Below, piece after piece: positions 1 to 10,747 of a stretch of DNA of 64,000 nucleotides. Position numbers and translations under genes: made by a program. The stretch covers positions 1 to 64,000 of the forward strand of contig JADJUJ010000024.1 of assembly GCA_016710765.1 (NCBI GenBank). The letters are read 5' to 3'. The stretch is from Lewinellaceae bacterium (GTDB lineage Bacteria > Bacteroidota > Bacteroidia > Chitinophagales > Saprospiraceae). The notes under the pieces are model-generated. The model was not told where the DNA came from. It saw nothing but the letters and a program-made list of their open reading frames with translations, and did not search any database. Position 1 is the stretch's first letter. Each line of letters starts with the position of its first letter.

Positions 1-1797
1 TGCTTACCTCCAAACACCACGATGGCTTTTGCCTGTGGCCCAACAAGACCGCTAACAATTCCTGGGGAATTCCATGGAATGCAGGTGATCGCGGGCCTAA
101 GCGCGACCTGGTGGGCGACCTGTTTACCGCCCTGCGCAAAACCAGCGTACACCCCGGATTGTACTTTTCGCTGTACGAGTGGTACAACCCACTCTGGAAA
201 TTTGATAAGGCCAGGTATGCAGAAAATCATGCTGTTCCGCAGTTGCTCGAATTGGTGAACAATTACCAGCCAGAGGTTATCTGGGCTGACGGCGACTGGG
301 ATGCCAGCCCCGAAACCTGGAAATCGGAAGAATTTTTAGCCTGGCTGTACAATGCCAGCCCTGTTCGCAACAGGGTGGTGGTCAATGACCGATGGGGAAG
401 CGGGGTTCGGTTCCACCATGGCGGTATTTATACCCCTGAATACCAACCAGATCTGGACTTCGACAACCACCCCTGGGAAGAAAGCCGGGGCATGGGCTTT
501 TCCTACGGCTACAACCGGATGGAAGATGCCTGGATTGTAGAACTCCTCGCAGGCGCTTATTTTGCACCTGGTTGATAAGGTCAGTCGGGGCGGAAATTTC
601 TTGCTGGACATTGGGCCGGATGCCCATGGTAAAACACCGCCGATTATGCAGGATCGCCTCCTTGATATCGGCCGCTGGGCTCAAGTGAATGGCGAGCGAT
701 TTCCTGAATACCAGGCGTTGGAAAACCACTTGCCCGGGGGAGCGCTGGCAACCGCGAGTTTAGTCCTAAGAAGACCGAAGGTTGGAAAACCAGCGGCGAT
801 GCCTTGCTCAAACAAACCGTGCAACCTGATTCCGGCTATGCCGTAAAAGAGGTGTTTTATACCTGGAATCCAACAAAAAACAACCTTTATGCTATTTTTC
901 CGGTTTGGCCTGCCGATCGCAGACTCGTATTGAAGGGCATGGCACTGCCAGCGGGATCGGTGGTGAGCTTACTGGGCGGCGATCAAAAGTTGCGATACGA
1001 TAATACCGGTGGGGTAGTGTATGTACCTTCCCGAATACAATCCGGCAAAACAAACGACCAATGCCGCCTTCGCCATCAGGATTTCCAATTTTGGCGCTTA
1101 TGCTGCTACGCCTCAAATCGCGGTCAATTATTCACCAGTCACGATGCAGCCGGTCGTCAGCATGACGTCGGAGACGCCCAATGCAGTAATTCGGTACGCC
1201 ATTGGGAAAGAGGAGTTAAGCGAAAAATCGAAGGTGTACCAGCAACCCTTTGCCGTTACACAAGATGCTGCTATTCGGGCACAGGCTTTCCAAACGGGTA
1301 TGATGTCCAGCAACATACAGGAGGCAGAAGTCAAAATTTTACCCTTTATGCCCGGACTGTCGATGTTCCGGCAGCCCGACCCAGGGTTGACCCGCAAGGT
1401 GTTTCAGCCCGACCGGTATCAGTTGGAGAACATTGAACAAGGGGCTTTAATTGGCTCAGATATCAGTACCGGTTTTCAACTTGATCCGCAGTGCGTCAGC
1501 GGTAAATGCGGGATGGTTTGGCAAGGCTACATCTATGTTGACAGTGACGGTGGTTACCAGTTCTGGCTCAATTCCGATGATGGTAGTGCTTTATACCTTG
1601 ATACCCAGAAAATTGTGGACAATGGTGGCAACCACGGAATGCAGGAAAAAACGGGATATGCCAATTTGCAAAAAGGCTGGCATGGCCTCAAAGTAATCTA
1701 CTTCAACAGTGGTGGCGATGCCGGCTTGAAAGTGGATTATGCGCCGCTGGTAGGCAAGGTCAGGCAAGAAATCCCGGCTGCGGCGCTTGCCCATTGA
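1..1797 (+). CDS. Alpha-L-fucosidase GH29 with C-terminal PA14-like domain (5' partial, frameshifted)
   Basis: Exo-acting alpha-L-fucosidase, probably exported, cleaving terminal fucose from glycans. The reading frame opens before the window with the family hallmark LTSKHHDGFCLWP. The segment WADGDW (Asp codon at 288-290) aligns with the nucleophile segment of human FUCA1, and WLYNASP..VVVNDRWG follows as in that enzyme. The last third (about 1340-1797) has a FQ..LDPQCVSGKCGMVWQGYI..GGYQFWLNSDDGSALYLD pattern typical of PA14 carbohydrate-binding domains. Three frame changes are needed, near 550, 745 and 1020; each side of every break reads as the continuous family sequence, so a consensus error is likelier than decay. 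Stop at 1795-1797. A second fucosidase, GH95, lies at 28 kb. Confidence 0.9.
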
Positions 1798-2002
1798 GTT
1801 TGTCCTTACTTTCATAGAGCCAAACCCTATGTTAATCGAATCATTTTTTTCTATTAAAAACGGGGGTTGATCTTTGTTACTGATTCCAGGCTGGGCTTCA
1901 GGCCTTGACTTTTGGATTAAAGGGAGTAAAGTTTTACCCGCCAGTTTAGCCGACACGCTACTCATCGCCCAGATAAGCAAACGATTTTAACCCAAGTTCC
2001 TC
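1798..2002. other. Intergenic, no gene seen
   Basis: About 200 bases between the fucosidase and the permease. The open frame on the minus strand here overlaps the fucosidase and resembles nothing; no tRNA, hairpin terminator or clear promoter was found. Confidence 0.5.
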
Positions 2003-3265
2003 ATGCGTCAGATCTTACGAATTCTTTTCGAAGGTGCAACACAAGCCTGGCAGCAACTGGCCGCCAATAAACTTCGTTCCTTTCTTTCCTTGCTGGGCGT
2101 AACGATTGGCATTTTCTGCATCATTGGTGTGAAAAGTGCGGTAGACTCGCTGGAGTCGAATATCCGTGGCAGCATGGCCAAGTTGGGCAGTGATGTCGTT
2201 TATTTGGAAAAATTCTCCTGGTCGGAGGATCCGGGTAACAACTTCTGGAAATGGATGCGCAGACCCAATTTTTCCTATTCCGAATACCTGGTGTTGAAGG
2301 ATAAACTGAAACTTGCCGACCAAGTAGGATTCTGGCATTTTCTGGGCAATAAAACGATTAAATGGAATTCCTCTAATGCGGAAAATGTATTTTTCCTGGG
2401 CATTACAGAAGATACCCGCGATCTTTTTCACCTTGAATTCGATGGCGATGGTCGCTATTTTACCACAGTAGAGAACCAAACAGGCGCGAATGTGTGCATT
2501 ATGGGCAACACGGTAGCGGAGGGTTTGTTTGGGATAGAAATCGACCCACTGGATAAGGAAATCAATGTAGGAGGCCGGCGATTACGAGTAGTCGGGGTTT
2601 TGAAAAAATCAGGTAACGACCTGCTCAAGCCTTTTAATTTTGACAACGGTATTTTGGTGAGCTATAACCTCGCCAGGCGTGGTTTCAATGTTCGGGCCAA
2701 AGGGCAATGGGAACGCACCAGCATTTCTGTAAAGGCAAAGGACGGCGTTGATCTGGAAAACCTGAAAGATGAAATTACAGGCGTGCTGCGCTCCGAACGC
2801 CGCCTTAAACCGAAAGAAGAGAGCAATTTTGCCATGAATACCTTGTCGATTCTTAGTGGATTATTCGACAGTGTATTCAGTACCATGAATGTTGCCGGCT
2901 TCATCATTGGCGTTTTTGCCCTCATTGTCGGCATGTTCTCCGTGGCAAATATCATGTTCGTTTCTGTGCGGGAACGAACCAACATCATAGGTATTAAAAT
3001 GGCACTCGGTGCCAAACGCTGGTTCATTTTGCTGGAAATACTGTTCGAAGCCGTTGTGCTGTGTGTGGTGGGTGGCGCTTTAGGGCTTTTGATTATCTGG
3101 GGCGCAACGAAGGCTATTTCTTACGCTATCGACTTTGAAATCTTCCTCTCCTTCAGTAATATGATGGTAGGGGTAGTTACCTCAATCATAGTTGGAGTAG
3201 CATCTGGAATCATTCCTGCGGTTCAGGCCAGCGGAATGGACCCTGTAGAGGCCATACGGAAGTAG
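2003..3265 (+). CDS. ABC transporter permease, MacB/FtsX family
   Basis: Inner-membrane permease of a MacB-type ABC exporter (420 aa, complete). Residues 1-45 are the usual N-terminal start of the family (LAANKLRSFLSLLGVTIGIF, first membrane helix), followed by a large periplasmic MacB_PCD domain to about residue 285 and the three-helix FtsX domain to the end, closing with the typical PAVQASGMDPVEAIRK. Such permeases work with a separate ATPase and often a periplasmic adaptor; neither lies next to it here, so the partner is elsewhere or this is an isolated family member. Substrate cannot be predicted; macrolides, lipoproteins and peptides are known for relatives. Confidence 0.9.
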   Translation: MRQILRILFEGATQAWQQLAANKLRSFLSLLGVTIGIFCIIGVKSAVDSLESNIRGSMAKLGSDVVYLEKFSWSEDPGNNFWKWMRRPNFSYSEYLVLKDKLKLADQVGFWHFLGNKTIKWNSSNAENVFFLGITEDTRDLFHLEFDGDGRYFTTVENQTGANVCIMGNTVAEGLFGIEIDPLDKEINVGGRRLRVVGVLKKSGNDLLKPFNFDNGILVSYNLARRGFNVRAKGQWERTSISVKAKDGVDLENLKDEITGVLRSERRLKPKEESNFAMNTLSILSGLFDSVFSTMNVAGFIIGVFALIVGMFSVANIMFVSVRERTNIIGIKMALGAKRWFILLEILFEAVVLCVVGGALGLLIIWGATKAISYAIDFEIFLSFSNMMVGVVTSIIVGVASGIIPAVQASGMDPVEAIRK

Positions 3266-3273
3266 CCTCTGGT

Positions 3274-3944
3274 TTAGAGGCGTAAGTCTTCGACCTTCAC
3301 GCCTGGGTATTTTGATTTGTCGAAACTGAAATAACCAGCGGAAAGGCTTTTGTCGGGGCTGAAGCGTGTGATGGTAAAAGTAAAACGCGAACCGTCCTTT
3401 ACAAAGGCTTTGATGCTCTCAATGCGCTGGGTTTTTTCATCAATGCTGACCCTGATTTTGGCGTATTCTGAATTGCGGTCCTTGGGTTTAAATTCCACCT
3501 GGGTAAGCAAACGCCCATTTTCGTTGATCTTATCGGTAATCGCATACAAAAAGTCGCCTTTTTGATAACGCCGTAAAAGGTCTTTTGGCGTCAGAAAACC
3601 ATTTTCCGTATCCTCTTCCGTATCGTTGATTTGAAGTTCATTGTTCTTTTTGAGGTAAACCCAGGTTGCTTTACCATCGTTGATGATCACCTGCTGATCC
3701 ATTTCAAGCCGGAACTTGTTGTCCAACTGGCCAACGGTACCTTTTTCAGTAGTCACGGGCTGCCCAGGCACTTCCGAGTTCAGGGTAAAGGCAAATTCGA
3801 GGGTTTTATAGCCCTCGTATTTTTTTCGCACCTTATCGAGCAATTTTTGTGCTTCCGGGTCCGATTTTTCTGCAACTGGCTTTGTTTGTGCCTGTACGAA
3901 AATGACGGTGAGGGCAAAAGGCTTGTCAGGAGTAAGTACTTCAT
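3274..3944 (-). CDS. lolA: Outer-membrane lipoprotein carrier protein LolA (frameshift in signal peptide)
   Basis: Periplasmic chaperone that carries lipoproteins from the LolCDE exporter to the outer membrane. The mature part shows the Bacteroidota LolA pattern: LLDKVRKKYEGYKTLEFAFTL, a WVYLKKNNELQI strand, LTPKDLLRRYQKGDF and a C-terminal VKVEDLRL. The uninterrupted frame runs upstream to 4104, but that upstream part is not protein-like. Another frame starts at ATG 3942-3944 and gives MKYLLLTSLL, which joins to ALTVIFVQAQ in the main frame if one G is added near 3914. This yields a normal signal peptide, so I place the start at 3944 and read the break as a missing base in a G pair. Confidence 0.85.
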
Positions 3945-4188
3945 TTATATTGATTTGTTTCAGCAGAAAAACGCAAATTTGTGGGTTGAAGTTGTGCTGG
4001 AAATGGTTAAAGATATCCAAACGTTTCACCTGGCCATGCAACTTTTCAGTCCGGGATACTGTTTTAAGGTATGTTATTGCTTTGTTTAGGCAATTAAGTA
4101 CCACATCTAAACTGGACTTTTATTGGCAAAAGACCAGCATGATAATCTTATATTAATCACGAATACCCCTAAAACCAACCTAAATTTT

Positions 4189-6646
4189 ATGGCCAAGAAA
4201 AAACATGGCGACACCGAAAGGTTGTCAGCCCAAATGCTGCAGATTGAAGTACTCAAATTTCTGCTGGCCCATCCGAAAGGACAATTCTCCGCGCGACAAA
4301 TTGTACAAGTCCTGCGCGTTTCCAACAACAAAGATTCTGTTTTACATGCCTTGCAACAACTTGCCCTGGCAGGTTCAGCACAGGAAGTAGCCGCAGGCAA
4401 ATTCTCCGTGGCACTGAATCGACTTACCCTTGAGGAGGAGCCTGCGCCAAGCCCCCGTGCCGCAATAGCTGCGCCAGCAGTTGTGGGCGCACTGAAACGG
4501 GAAAAAGCACCAAAATCGTCCAAGACTGAAAAACCAGTAAAGCACGCCGATAGCCGAAAAATGATAGAAGGCGTTGTTGACATGACCCGCAGCGGCGCCG
4601 GTTACGTTGTATCGGAATTGCTTGATTCTGATGTATATGTCGCCCCAAAATACATGAGCGGCGCCCTGAATGGCGATACGGTTCGGGTGTTGCTCTTTTC
4701 ACGTGCTCCCCGCTACAAGGGTCGGGAGAAGCGCAAGCCGGAAGGTGAAGTACTTTCCGTGCTCAAGCGCGCCAATGAATTTTTTATCGGCACACTGCGC
4801 AAAAGCCGCAAATACGCGCTGGTGATGCCCGACAACCCCAATATGCCTGTCGACATTTACGTGGCGCTGGAGCATTGCGAGGATGCCCGAGATGGGGATA
4901 AAGTGGTGGTGCGGATCACCGACTGGCAGGAAGGCAAAGGCCGCGTTCCGATGGGAAAAGTCACCCAGGTGCTCGGCGCTTTGGGCGGCAATGATTTTGA
5001 GATGAAGAAAATTCTGATCAATGCCGGTTTTGAACTTTCCCACTCCGAGGAGGCCATGGCCGAAGCCGCCAGGATTTCCGAAACCATTTCTCCGCAGGAA
5101 ATACAACGCCGCAGGGATTTTCGCGATGTGCTCACCTTCACCATCGACCCGGAGGATGCCAAAGATTTTGACGACGCCCTGAGCGTACAAATCCTGGACA
5201 ATGGCAATATGGAGGTTGGTGTGCACATTGCCGATGTTACCCATTACTTAAAGCCCGACTCCGAACTCGACCGGGAGGCATACAAGCGCAGCACAAGCGT
5301 TTATCTGGTGGACAGGGTCAATCCGATGCTACCGGAAAAACTATCGAACAACCTTTGTTCGCTGGTGCCGGAGCAGGAGCGGCTCACTTTTTCAGCGGTA
5401 TTTGAGTTCGACAACAAGGATCAGGTGGTAAAGCGCTGGTTTGGAAAAACCATCATTTTTCTCCGACAAGCGCTTCAGTTATGAAGCAGCGCAAACCATT
5501 CTTGAAGGCAAACCGGATGCAGATTTGAAACAGCACCCACGGTTTGTGGACCTCAAAGATGCCCTCGGGCATTTGAAGCGCATTGCTGGCAAACCGCGTA
5601 AAGCCAGGGAGAAAAACGGGGCCATTAATTTTGATTCGGAAGAAGTACGCTTCATCCTGGCGGAAGATGGAAGCCCCATTGAAGCCTACGTCAAAGAGCG
5701 GAAAGATACGCACTTGATGATCGAAGACTTTATGTTGCTGGCCAACAAAGAAGTGGCTTTGTTCATTGATCAGAAAGCCGCGGCCACCAAAGAAATTCCC
5801 TTTATTTATCGCATACACGACTTGCCCGACCTGGAGAAGGTAGCCGAACTGGCGCGATTTGCGGCGGAAATGGGCTTCCCCCTGCGGGTGGATACACCGA
5901 AGAATATTGCTGCATCGTACAACAAACTGATGCTGGCCGCGCAAACAGAAGACCGTTTGAAATTGCTGGAGCCTCTGGCGATTCGCACCATGGCCAAGGC
6001 AGTCTATTCCACCCACAACATCGGGCATTACGGACTGGCATTTTCACATTACAGCCATTTTACTTCCCCGATCCGACGCTACGCCGACGTATTGGCGCAT
6101 CGCATATTGGAGCGTAACCTCGATGGCAATGTTTACCGTGTGGATGCCAGCAAGTTGGAGGAGCAGTGTAAACACATCAGTACACAGGAAAAGAAAGCAG
6201 CCGATGCCGAACGCGAAAGCATTAAATACAAGCAGGCGGAATTAATGCGCAAACACATTGGCGAGGAGTTCGACGGTGTGATTAGCGGTATGATCGAACG
6301 CGGTATGTTTGTTTCCCTGCCAGGGTCAAAAGCAGAAGGCATGGTGGAGTTCAGAAACCTGGCCGACCTTTATATTCTGGAAGAAAGCAACCTCAGGGCC
6401 CGTGGCCGCCGCTATGGAAAGGATTTTCGAATGGGCGATCAAATTCGCGTTCGGGTTATTTCCGTGGATTTGCAAAAGCGCCAAATTGAGTTGGAATACG
6501 TGGGCGGCGATGATATGGCGGGTAATTCGGAGTGCAATCAATATCTGAACAGGCGATGCAATGCCATTTCCTTTCCAACGCAGCAGATAAAATTTCGTTC
6601 CATTTGGCTTAAAATAAAACCAGGTCATCGCTCCCATTTGGAGTAA
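4189..6646 (+). CDS. rnr: Ribonuclease R (frameshifted)
   Basis: 3'-5' exoribonuclease of the RNase II family that degrades structured RNA. Start ATG at 4189 (MAKKKHGDTERLSAQML), preferred over an in-frame upstream start at 4123 because family members begin with this helix-turn-helix domain. Cold-shock domains follow, then the RNB catalytic domain with TIDPEDAKDFDDALS (metal-binding aspartates) and HYSHFTSPIRRYADVLAHR, and a C-terminal S1 domain (FDGVISGMIERGMFVSL). The frame breaks at a run of five T (5456-5460); removing one T restores KTIIFSDKRFSYEAAQ. The last 40 residues after YVGGDD do not look like the usual basic tail and run into a hairpin, so the true stop may be a little earlier. 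Confidence 0.93.
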
Positions 6647-6660
6647 TGTCCTGGTTATCG
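6619..6660 (+). terminator. Putative rho-independent terminator after rnr
   Basis: ACCAGG..CAT..GCTCC pairs with GGAGT..ATG..CCTGGT across a short loop and is followed by a T-rich stretch. It overlaps the last codons of the rnr frame. Confidence 0.55.
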
Positions 6661-6806
6661 TTTGTTTACAATGTACTAAGGATTAATTCGGCCCTTCCAG
6701 TATGCTTGAAGCAATCATTTGCTAAAGGTGCTGAGTGCCGAATTGGTACGCGGTGTATCTGATATGGCCTCAATTTATTTTTGTAAAACCATTTCAGTGG
6801 TAAGGT

Positions 6807-7259
6807 TTAATGCCCTCTTCGCGGTGCAGCCTGGCGCTTGTTGCGCGATTGCCTGTAATTTTGATCGTTGTGTTGTTGGTGTTTGCCATGCTGCTGGTAT
6901 TCCCGGCGCTTTGCATTGTTGTTGCTCCTGTAATTATCCTGGCGGTAGCCGTTGCGGTCCATTACATGATGGTCATTGCCATGGTTGCGCGCATTGTTGT
7001 GTCCCCTTGCCTGGTAGGCTGCATGGCCTTTTCCACGGCGATTAGCCTTTTGCTTGTTGTATTTTTTCCAATGCTTTTTGTCGGCCTTCCGATCGGCCTT
7101 CCGATCGGCCTTCCGATCTGCTTTGCTGTACTTTCCTTTTTGAGCGTGATACTGCGCAGCGGCAGGCCGGGTAGAAGGGGCAGGTTGATGGCGTTGCGCG
7201 CTTGCACTGGCAAAAAGTGCAACAACAAACAATACGGTTAAAACGAGTGCTTTTTTCAT
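6807..7259 (-). CDS. Small secreted, strongly basic protein with KADR repeats
   Basis: 150-aa protein with a clear signal peptide (MKKALVLTVLFVVALFASASAQ). The mature part is very rich in Lys, Arg, His, Asn and Gln and almost free of acidic residues outside the repeat KADRKADRKADRKADK (residues about 45-60), encoded by a perfect 12-base tandem repeat at about 7080-7116. There is no recognisable domain. Similar basic low-complexity secreted proteins are common in Bacteroidota; binding to nucleic acid or matrix polymers is possible but only a guess. Single gene facing RNase R. Confidence 0.7.
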   Translation of the reverse strand: MKKALVLTVLFVVALFASASAQRHQPAPSTRPAAAQYHAQKGKYSKADRKADRKADRKADKKHWKKYNKQKANRRGKGHAAYQARGHNNARNHGNDHHVMDRNGYRQDNYRSNNNAKRREYQQHGKHQQHNDQNYRQSRNKRQAAPRRGH

Positions 7260-7553
7260 GTGCTGTGATGTTGCGTGAAATAGAGGGGTTTTTTAGTGTT
7301 GTACCAGTTTTTGTTGCGGGTGCTGAACTATAGACGATGAAAACGAGGCAAAGCTGCAGATCTAAGGTGGGTCTAAGAGAAGTTTGTGGTAAATGTTAAG
7401 GAGGCGTGAAGAATGGCAGTTGCTTTAGTGGCACTGGTATGTAAAAACCACATCAGGGATCATAATATGCTAACAAGATGGGTAAATTTACAACGGCTCT
7501 CTTGAACTCATTTGCAGCGCATCGGTTTGAACCCGATCTAATGTTGAAATGCT
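7260..7553. other. Intergenic region between divergent genes
   Basis: Should hold the promoters of the basic secreted protein (minus) and the GH32 gene (plus). No consensus TAnnTTTG box, repeat or RNA gene was found with confidence. Confidence 0.4.
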
Positions 7554-9140
7554 ATGTATACAAAAATCAACAAATTGCCCCTCTTACTGGTATTGTTCGT
7601 TTGTGCCTTTCAATCCTTGTGCGCGCAGATACCAGCGCAGGACCGGCATCGACCCGATTTTCATTTTACCCCTGACCAATGGTGGATGAACGACCCCAAT
7701 GGCATGGTGTATTACGAAGGTGAATACCATTTGTTTTACCAATATTATCCGGAGGCAACGGTGTGGGGGCCTATGCACTGGGGGCATGCCGTCAGCACCG
7801 ACCTCGTGCATTGGGAGCACCTGCCCATCGCCCTGTATCCAGATTCTCTTGGGCTCATTTTCTCCGGCAGTGCTGTGGTAGACTGGAACAACAGCAGCGG
7901 TTTTGGAAAAAATGGACAACCGCCGCTGGTGGCAATTTTTACCCAACACGATATGGCGGGCGAAAAGGCTGGCCGGCACGATTTTCAATACCAAAGCATT
8001 GCTTACTCGCATGATAAAGGCCGGAACTGGACCAAATACGCCGGTAATCCGGTAATCCCCAATACTGAAAAAATACACGATTTCAGAGACCCAAAGGTGA
8101 TTTGGCACGATGCTTCCAGGCAATGGATTATGGTTTTTGCCGCCCAGGACCATGTAAAATTTTGGCGTTCTCCGGATTTGATTCATTGGACCTTTCTCAG
8201 TGATTTCGGGCAGGATTGGGGCTGTCATGGCGGGGTGTGGGAATGCCCTGATTTGTTCCCCATCAAAATCGAGGGCACTGATGAATGGAAATGGGTACTC
8301 CTTCAAAGCATCAATCCGGGTGGACCAAATGGTGGGAGTGCCACCCAGTATTTTGTAGGCGATTTTGATGGGAAACAGTTCGAACTGGATCCGGCATTTG
8401 AAAAGCTGGTGACGAAAAATCAGGGGGTGTGGCTCGATTGGGGACGCGACAATTACGCCGGCGTTACCTGGTCGGATATTCCCGCCAGCGACGGGCGCAG
8501 AATTTTTATGGGCTGGATGTCGAACTGGGATTACGCCACAAAGGTGCCTACCGAAAAATGGCGTAGCGCCATGACTTTGCCGAGGGCACTCAGTTTAAGA
8601 AAGACGCAGGATGGTTTGCGACTGGCTGCTGTTCCGGTACAAGAATTGAAACAACTGGAAACAGACAGTTTTATGCTGAAAAATCGCAGCATTGTGCAAG
8701 GAAAACCATTTACCCCGAAGATAGCATTCACGCCCGCCCGTCTGGCCGCGGATCTGTGGCTTGACCTGGGTGAAAACAAGACCACTACCTTCTGGGTGGT
8801 GTTGTCAAACGATAAAAATGAGGAGTACAGGATTGGTTATGATGCAGCCAGTAACACTTATATCAGCGATCGCACCAGGTCGGGAAACTTGGGTTTTTCC
8901 GATAAATTTGCCATAAAACCACACCAGGCACAAGGGGGCGAGCGCAAGCAAAAATTGCACCTGCAACTTTATTTTGACGTGGCATCCTGTGAACTCTTTG
9001 CAGATGAGGGTTTGGTAAACCTGACGGATGTGTTTTTCCCAAGTGTTGATTTTACCACAATCCGCCTGGAAAACACCAAAGGAAAAGTGAAGTTGACCGC
9101 AGCAAAATTTTACCAACTGAGCGGAAAGGCCGGGAAATAA
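7554..9140 (+). CDS. GH32 fructan beta-fructosidase / levanase
   Basis: Secreted or periplasmic fructan hydrolase (528 aa). Signal peptide at residues 1-24 (ending SLCAQ). The five-bladed GH32 catalytic domain shows all three acidic residues: nucleophile Asp47 in WWMNDPNG, transition-state Asp179 in FRDPKV, and acid/base Glu230 in WECPDLF. A C-terminal beta-sandwich ends around residue 520 with FTTIRLENTKGKVKLTAAKF. Distinguishing levanase, inulinase or sucrose hydrolase is not possible from sequence. No SusC/SusD pair or fructokinase sits beside it, so it is not in a classical fructan utilisation locus. Confidence 0.95.
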   Translation: MYTKINKLPLLLVLFVCAFQSLCAQIPAQDRHRPDFHFTPDQWWMNDPNGMVYYEGEYHLFYQYYPEATVWGPMHWGHAVSTDLVHWEHLPIALYPDSLGLIFSGSAVVDWNNSSGFGKNGQPPLVAIFTQHDMAGEKAGRHDFQYQSIAYSHDKGRNWTKYAGNPVIPNTEKIHDFRDPKVIWHDASRQWIMVFAAQDHVKFWRSPDLIHWTFLSDFGQDWGCHGGVWECPDLFPIKIEGTDEWKWVLLQSINPGGPNGGSATQYFVGDFDGKQFELDPAFEKLVTKNQGVWLDWGRDNYAGVTWSDIPASDGRRIFMGWMSNWDYATKVPTEKWRSAMTLPRALSLRKTQDGLRLAAVPVQELKQLETDSFMLKNRSIVQGKPFTPKIAFTPARLAADLWLDLGENKTTTFWVVLSNDKNEEYRIGYDAASNTYISDRTRSGNLGFSDKFAIKPHQAQGGERKQKLHLQLYFDVASCELFADEGLVNLTDVFFPSVDFTTIRLENTKGKVKLTAAKFYQLSGKAGK

Positions 9141-9226
9141 GGAGGCTGTAATTGGCCGTCGAAACGGGATGCATTTGCATAAGTGGAAACTAGTGTTCAT
9201 TTTTACGAACACAAAGTTCTACAACA

Positions 9227-10485
9227 ATGCCTAACCGACGCAGTTTTATCCGCCAAACCGCTGCCATATTGGGTGGCCTTGCTTTGCACAACAATGCCAG
9301 GGCTGCTTTTCAGTTGCCAGCAAAACCAACCTTTGACCAAGGCCCGGATGATGATTTCTGGCGCCAGGTGCGTCAGGCTTATGCCTGTAGCCCAACCCTC
9401 ATCAACCTGAACAATGGGGGCGTGTGCCCCGCGCCACGCGCTACGATGGACGCGCTGGACTATTACAACCGTATGTGCAACGAAGCGCCATCGTATTATA
9501 TGTGGCGCATTTTAGACCAGGACCGCGAGCCCCTGCGCTATAACCTGGCTGCACTGGCTGGCGTTGATCCGGAAGAAATTGCCATCAACCGGAATGCCAC
9601 GGAATCGCTCAATACCATCATTTCGGACTAAACCTTAAGGCTGGCGACGAGGTGGTGCTCTCCAAACAGGATTACCCCAACATGATCAATGCCTGGAAAC
9701 AACGTGCCAAGCGCGATGGCATTGAATTGGTTTGGGTGGACCTGGACCTTCCCTCCGAAGCAGAGGATGTGTTGGTGGAGGCCTTCGTTTCAAAATTTAC
9801 CAAAAAGACCAGGGTGGTACACATCACCCACATGATCAATTGGTGTGGACAAATTTTGCCCGCCAGGGCCATCGCCGATAAGGCCCACGAACGGGGGATT
9901 GATGTACTGGTGGATGGTGCGCACTCCTTTGCCTTGGTAGATTACAAAATCCCCGATCTGGGCGCCGATTATTGGGGCACCAGTTTGCACAAATGGCTCT
10001 GCGCCCCGTTTGGCAATGGCATGATGTGGATTCGAAAGGAAAAAATCTCCGATGTGTGGGCCCTGCTGTCGAACGACAAACCTGATGGCGACAACATCCG
10101 GAAATTCGAAAGTCTGGGGACCCGTAGTTTTCCCCAGGAAATGGCCACCGGATACTCGCTGGATTTGCACAACCTGATCGGGTCAAAAAGAAAGCAGGAG
10201 CGGCTCCATTTTCTGAAAAACTATTGGATGGAACAGGTGAAGGATTTGCCCGGCATCAAAATTTTTACCCCACTAAGCCCTCAATGGGGTTGTGCCATTG
10301 GAACATTTGGACTGGAGCAGAAGAAAACCAGCGAGATTTCGAATATCCTGCACCAGGATTGGAAAATACACACCACAGGCATTGAATGGGAAAAAGTGAA
10401 TGGTGTGCGCGTAACACCCAATGTTTACACCACCACAGCAGACCTGGATAAGTTGGTGAAGGCCATCAAAAGCATGGTGGCGTAG
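9227..10485 (+). CDS. Class V aminotransferase, isopenicillin-N-epimerase-like, Tat-exported (frameshifted)
   Basis: PLP-dependent fold type I enzyme with a twin-arginine signal (MPNRRSFIRQTAAILGGLAL), meaning a folded holoenzyme exported to the periplasm. The core has INRNATESLNTII, then the PLP-binding aspartate region VLVDGAHSFALVDY and the Schiff-base lysine in TSLHKWLCAPFGNGMMW. The frame breaks at TTT 9621-9623; adding one T restores TIIFGLNLKAGDEVVLSKQDY. Close relatives are annotated as isopenicillin N epimerase or cysteine desulfurase-like, but true substrates of Tat-exported members are unknown. It stands alone between the GH32 and PaaG-like genes. Confidence 0.88.
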
Positions 10486-10520
10486 GGTAGGGTAGCGCCC
10501 TATCCGTTGTTTCGCTTTTT

Positions 10521-10681
10521 TATACTCGAAATAAAGTGGTTTGCGAATGCTCACTTGTCCTCAGCCCTCCTGGCTGCGTTATAAATACTCGCCGATGCGC
10601 TGCATCGTCTGCGTTTTGTGCCTTGCCATTAGAACTGATGACTGCGCGATTATTTTCGCAAACCACTTTACTTCGAGAATA
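10521..10681. repeat. ~160-bp palindromic, MITE-like element
   Basis: Two 23-base arms, 10525-10547 and 10655-10677, are inverted repeats with one mismatch (core AAAGTGGTTTGCGAA). The ~107 bases between them contain smaller hairpins (CAGCC..GGCTG; GATGC..GCATC). There is no open reading frame. The form fits a non-autonomous transposable or REP-type element; no target duplication is obvious. Confidence 0.65.
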
Positions 10682-10707
10682 GCATAGGTTGGGAACGCTA
10701 CGAGGCC

Positions 10708-10715
10708 TATCTTTG
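10708..10715 (+). promoter_or_regulatory. Bacteroidota -7 box TATCTTTG
   Basis: Matches TAnnTTTG and lies 33 bases before the isomerase start codon. It sits just beyond the palindromic element, which may have displaced older upstream sequence. The -33 box is weak. Confidence 0.55.
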
Positions 10716-10747
10716 CGGTTTCCAGACACAAGAACACCAAAACATAC

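Noticed and set aside
1591..1980. 129-codon minus-strand gene downstream of the fucosidase
   Set aside because: Half of it is antisense to the PA14 domain and the rest has no protein-like features.
5441..5500. Programmed frameshift in rnr and other genes
   Set aside because: No slippery heptamer plus downstream structure; breaks are at ordinary homopolymers in many unrelated genes, so consensus error is simpler.
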